From an uncultured bacterium (GTDB lineage: Bacteria > Actinomycetota > Coriobacteriia > Coriobacteriales > Coriobacteriaceae), in assembly GCA_905214435.1 (NCBI GenBank), contig CAJMMA010000049.1, positions 1-14,084 of the forward strand: 14,084 nt of DNA, read 5' to 3'. The position numbers and the translations under genes were made by a program. The notes under the pieces were generated by a model. It searched no databases. It saw nothing but the letters and a program-made list of their open reading frames with translations, and had not been told where the DNA came from. Below are positions 12,754 to 14,084 of this stretch, piece after piece. Numbering within the stretch: the first letter of the stretch is position 1; each line of letters opens with the position of its first letter.

Positions 12754-13854
12754 GTGGAATATCTCGAGAACCCGTTTACCCCCAGTTTTGGTGAGGTTCC
12801 TGCCCATCTCGCCGGCAGACAACAGATTATTCGGGATTTGGACCGTGCCTTCTTGAGCCAGCGTAGACGCCCGGAATTGACCTCGATCTTCTCAGGCGCG
12901 CGTGGAACCGGTAAAACCGCTCTCATGTCGTCGCTCGCAACAAGGGCGGAATCCCACGGCTGGATAGCGGTAAAGACGACCGCGCTCTCGGGAATGCTTG
13001 AGGAAATCGAGCTCGGGGCGAAACGTGCTGCAGGCCATCTCATCAACCCGTCTAACAACTTCGAAGTCACCGGTCTCGGAATCGCGCCGCTCGGCAGTAT
13101 CGAGGTCAATCGCGTTCACGATGCCTCGACTTGGCGTTATCGCATGAGCGACATCATCGACCAGCTCAACGAAACGGGCACCGGTCTACTCGTCACGGTT
13201 GATGAGGTCGACCCGACGCTCGACGAGATGATCCAGCTCGCAGCCACGTATCAGCACTTTGTGACCGATGGGAAACGCGTCGCTCTACTCATGGCGGGAC
13301 TTCCCAACAACGTCTCGACGTTGCTGAACCACAAGACGGTCTCGTTCCTTCGTCGCGCCCAGCAATATCATCTGGGGCGTATCGCCGACTACGATGTACG
13401 CGAGGCCTTGATCCGAACGATCCAGGAAAACGACCGTCTGGCGGATGCCGAGGGAATCGATAAGGCCGTTCGCTCGATTTCGGGCTTTCCTTTCCTTTTG
13501 CAGCTTGTGGGTTACCGCGCCTGGGATCTCACGAGCAACTCGAGGGAAATATCATCTCGCGACTTTGACCAGGGAATCAAAATCGCACGCGATGAAATGG
13601 ACGACCGGATCCTCGCAGCGACCTATCGGGAACTCACTGCGGAGGACAAGCGATTTCTCATCGCCATGCTCGACGACGAAGAAGAGTCCACCACCGCTGA
13701 CCTTGTCGAGCGCCTTAAGCGTTCGCCGCAACAGGTCTCCCGCTACCGACGCCGCATGATAGACGCCGGCATCATTGGAGAACGCGGGCGCGGAATCGTC
13801 GCTTTTGAATTACCGTTCTTCCGCGACTATCTCGCCGCTCAATGCGTGAAATAG
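12754..13854 (+). CDS. AAA ATPase with C-terminal winged helix (Orc1/Cdc6-like, AAA_16 type)
   Basis: A 366-residue predicted ATPase of unknown role. It begins NPFTPSFGEVPAHLAGR, the opening typical of AAA_16/Orc-like ATPases, then has Walker A SGARGTGKT (47-55), Walker B LLVTVDEVD (145-153, with Asp150 and Glu151), a sensor-type segment (AGLPNN, 181-186) and FLRRAQQYHLGRI (198-210). Residues about 295-366 form a winged helix (TADLVERLKRSPQQVSRYRR) that probably binds DNA or a protein partner. No membrane segment is present. GTG 12754 follows AAAGGAG (12741-12747) by 6 bases. The gene stands alone, bracketed by two identical palindromes. Candidate roles include defence, plasmid- or phage-derived replication control, or STAND-like signalling; the sequence does not decide. 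Confidence 0.82.
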   Translation: MEYLENPFTPSFGEVPAHLAGRQQIIRDLDRAFLSQRRRPELTSIFSGARGTGKTALMSSLATRAESHGWIAVKTTALSGMLEEIELGAKRAAGHLINPSNNFEVTGLGIAPLGSIEVNRVHDASTWRYRMSDIIDQLNETGTGLLVTVDEVDPTLDEMIQLAATYQHFVTDGKRVALLMAGLPNNVSTLLNHKTVSFLRRAQQYHLGRIADYDVREALIRTIQENDRLADAEGIDKAVRSISGFPFLLQLVGYRAWDLTSNSREISSRDFDQGIKIARDEMDDRILAATYRELTAEDKRFLIAMLDDEEESTTADLVERLKRSPQQVSRYRRRMIDAGIIGERGRGIVAFELPFFRDYLAAQCVK

Positions 13855-13861
13855 GCATCGG

Positions 13862-13892
13862 ATGTGACAAAGGGACTGTCCCTTTGTCACAT
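13862..13892. repeat. 31-bp perfect palindrome, copy 2
   Basis: It is identical over all 31 bases to the copy at 12637-12667, with arms 13862-13876 and 13878-13892 around one T. It lies 7 bases after the ATPase stop and 4 bases from the convergent uvrA-type stop, so it could end both transcripts. Confidence 0.88.
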
Positions 13893-13896
13893 TCTG

Positions 13897-14084
13897 CTAG
13901 AGGTAGCGGCCAGTGACGCTTGCGGAGCAGGCCGCAGTGTCATCCGGCGTGCCGGTGCAGACGATTTGTCCGCCTGCGTCACCGCCGCCCGGGCCCATGT
14001 CGATCACGTAATCGGCATTACGGATAAGGTCGAGGTCGTGTTCGATCACGATAACCGTGGCGCCCTTGGCAACGAGGCCGTCAA
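13897..14084 (-). CDS. uvrA: UvrA-family excinuclease ATPase, C-terminal 61 residues only
   Basis: The minus-strand frame from 14082 to the TAG at 13899-13897 reads DGLVAKGATVIVIEHDLDLI then RNADYVIDMGPGGGDAGGQI and ends in TGRYL. This is the end of the second ABC ATPase domain of UvrA: VIEHDLD carries the switch histidine and DMGPGGGDAGG corresponds to the usual DLGPEGGDGGG. UvrA recognises damaged DNA with UvrB in nucleotide excision repair. The protein stops right after TGRYL, without the tail many housekeeping UvrA proteins have, so a UvrA-like paralogue is possible. The rest lies beyond the right edge. Confidence 0.9.
   Translation of the reverse strand, partial: DGLVAKGATVIVIEHDLDLIRNADYVIDMGPGGGDAGGQIVCTGTPDDTAACSASVTGRYL

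Noticed and set aside
12637..13892. CRISPR array formed by the repeated palindromes
   Set aside because: There are only two copies, about 1.2 kb apart, enclosing a gene, with no regular spacers and no cas genes.

Overview
The window reads as a chromosomal segment of a GC-rich Gram-positive gut actinobacterium, most likely of the Coriobacteriia (Collinsella-like). I infer this from the codon usage, the purine-rich Shine-Dalgarno sites, the thiM / thiamine-binding protein / thiE cluster, cytosolic GGDEF-PAS-GGDEF proteins and the style of the interspersed palindromes. No ribosomal or other phylogenetic marker is present, so the assignment is tentative.

Layout from left to right. Positions 1-1627 hold the end of a thiamine salvage and synthesis operon (thiM partial, a YkoF/MTH1187-type thiamine-binding protein, thiE). 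It meets a convergent patatin-like phospholipase gene across a pair of related hairpins. Divergent from the phospholipase are two paralogous cyclic-di-GMP genes: a 905-residue GGDEF-PAS-GGDEF-GGDEF-EAL protein, then a 509-residue GGDEF-PAS-GGDEF protein. Both have an intact first GGDEF domain and degenerate later ones, and only the first carries an (intact) EAL hydrolase. Next comes a gene-poor, relatively AT-rich islet (about 7353-8291) with a small membrane protein gene and what looks like the 5' remnant of a transposase. Then follow a flavodoxin-fold iron-sulfur-type oxidoreductase, an ArsC/Spx-fold protein whose usual active-site cysteine is serine, and a COG0523/CobW GTPase.

Positions 10546-11998 are a complete 1453-bp IS3-family (IS150-like) insertion sequence. 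It has 24-bp terminal inverted repeats, a 3-bp CTG target duplication and an A7 frameshift site between orfA and orfB. A one-base deletion breaks orfB. Removing the element rebuilds a perfect 14-bp-arm hairpin followed by five T's, so it sits in the loop of a terminator-like palindrome between cobW and trmL. The following trmL gene has an unusual insertion of about 42 residues.

After trmL, an AAA/Orc-Cdc6-like ATPase gene is bracketed by two identical 31-bp palindromes whose core (CTGTCCC) matches the palindrome split by the IS. The window ends inside a convergent uvrA-family gene.

The most interesting theme is the right-hand 3.5 kb: a family of short palindromes, an IS150-like element inserted in the loop of one of them, and an ATPase gene framed by two others. 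Conclusions about regulation, mobility and activity are inferences from sequence alone.
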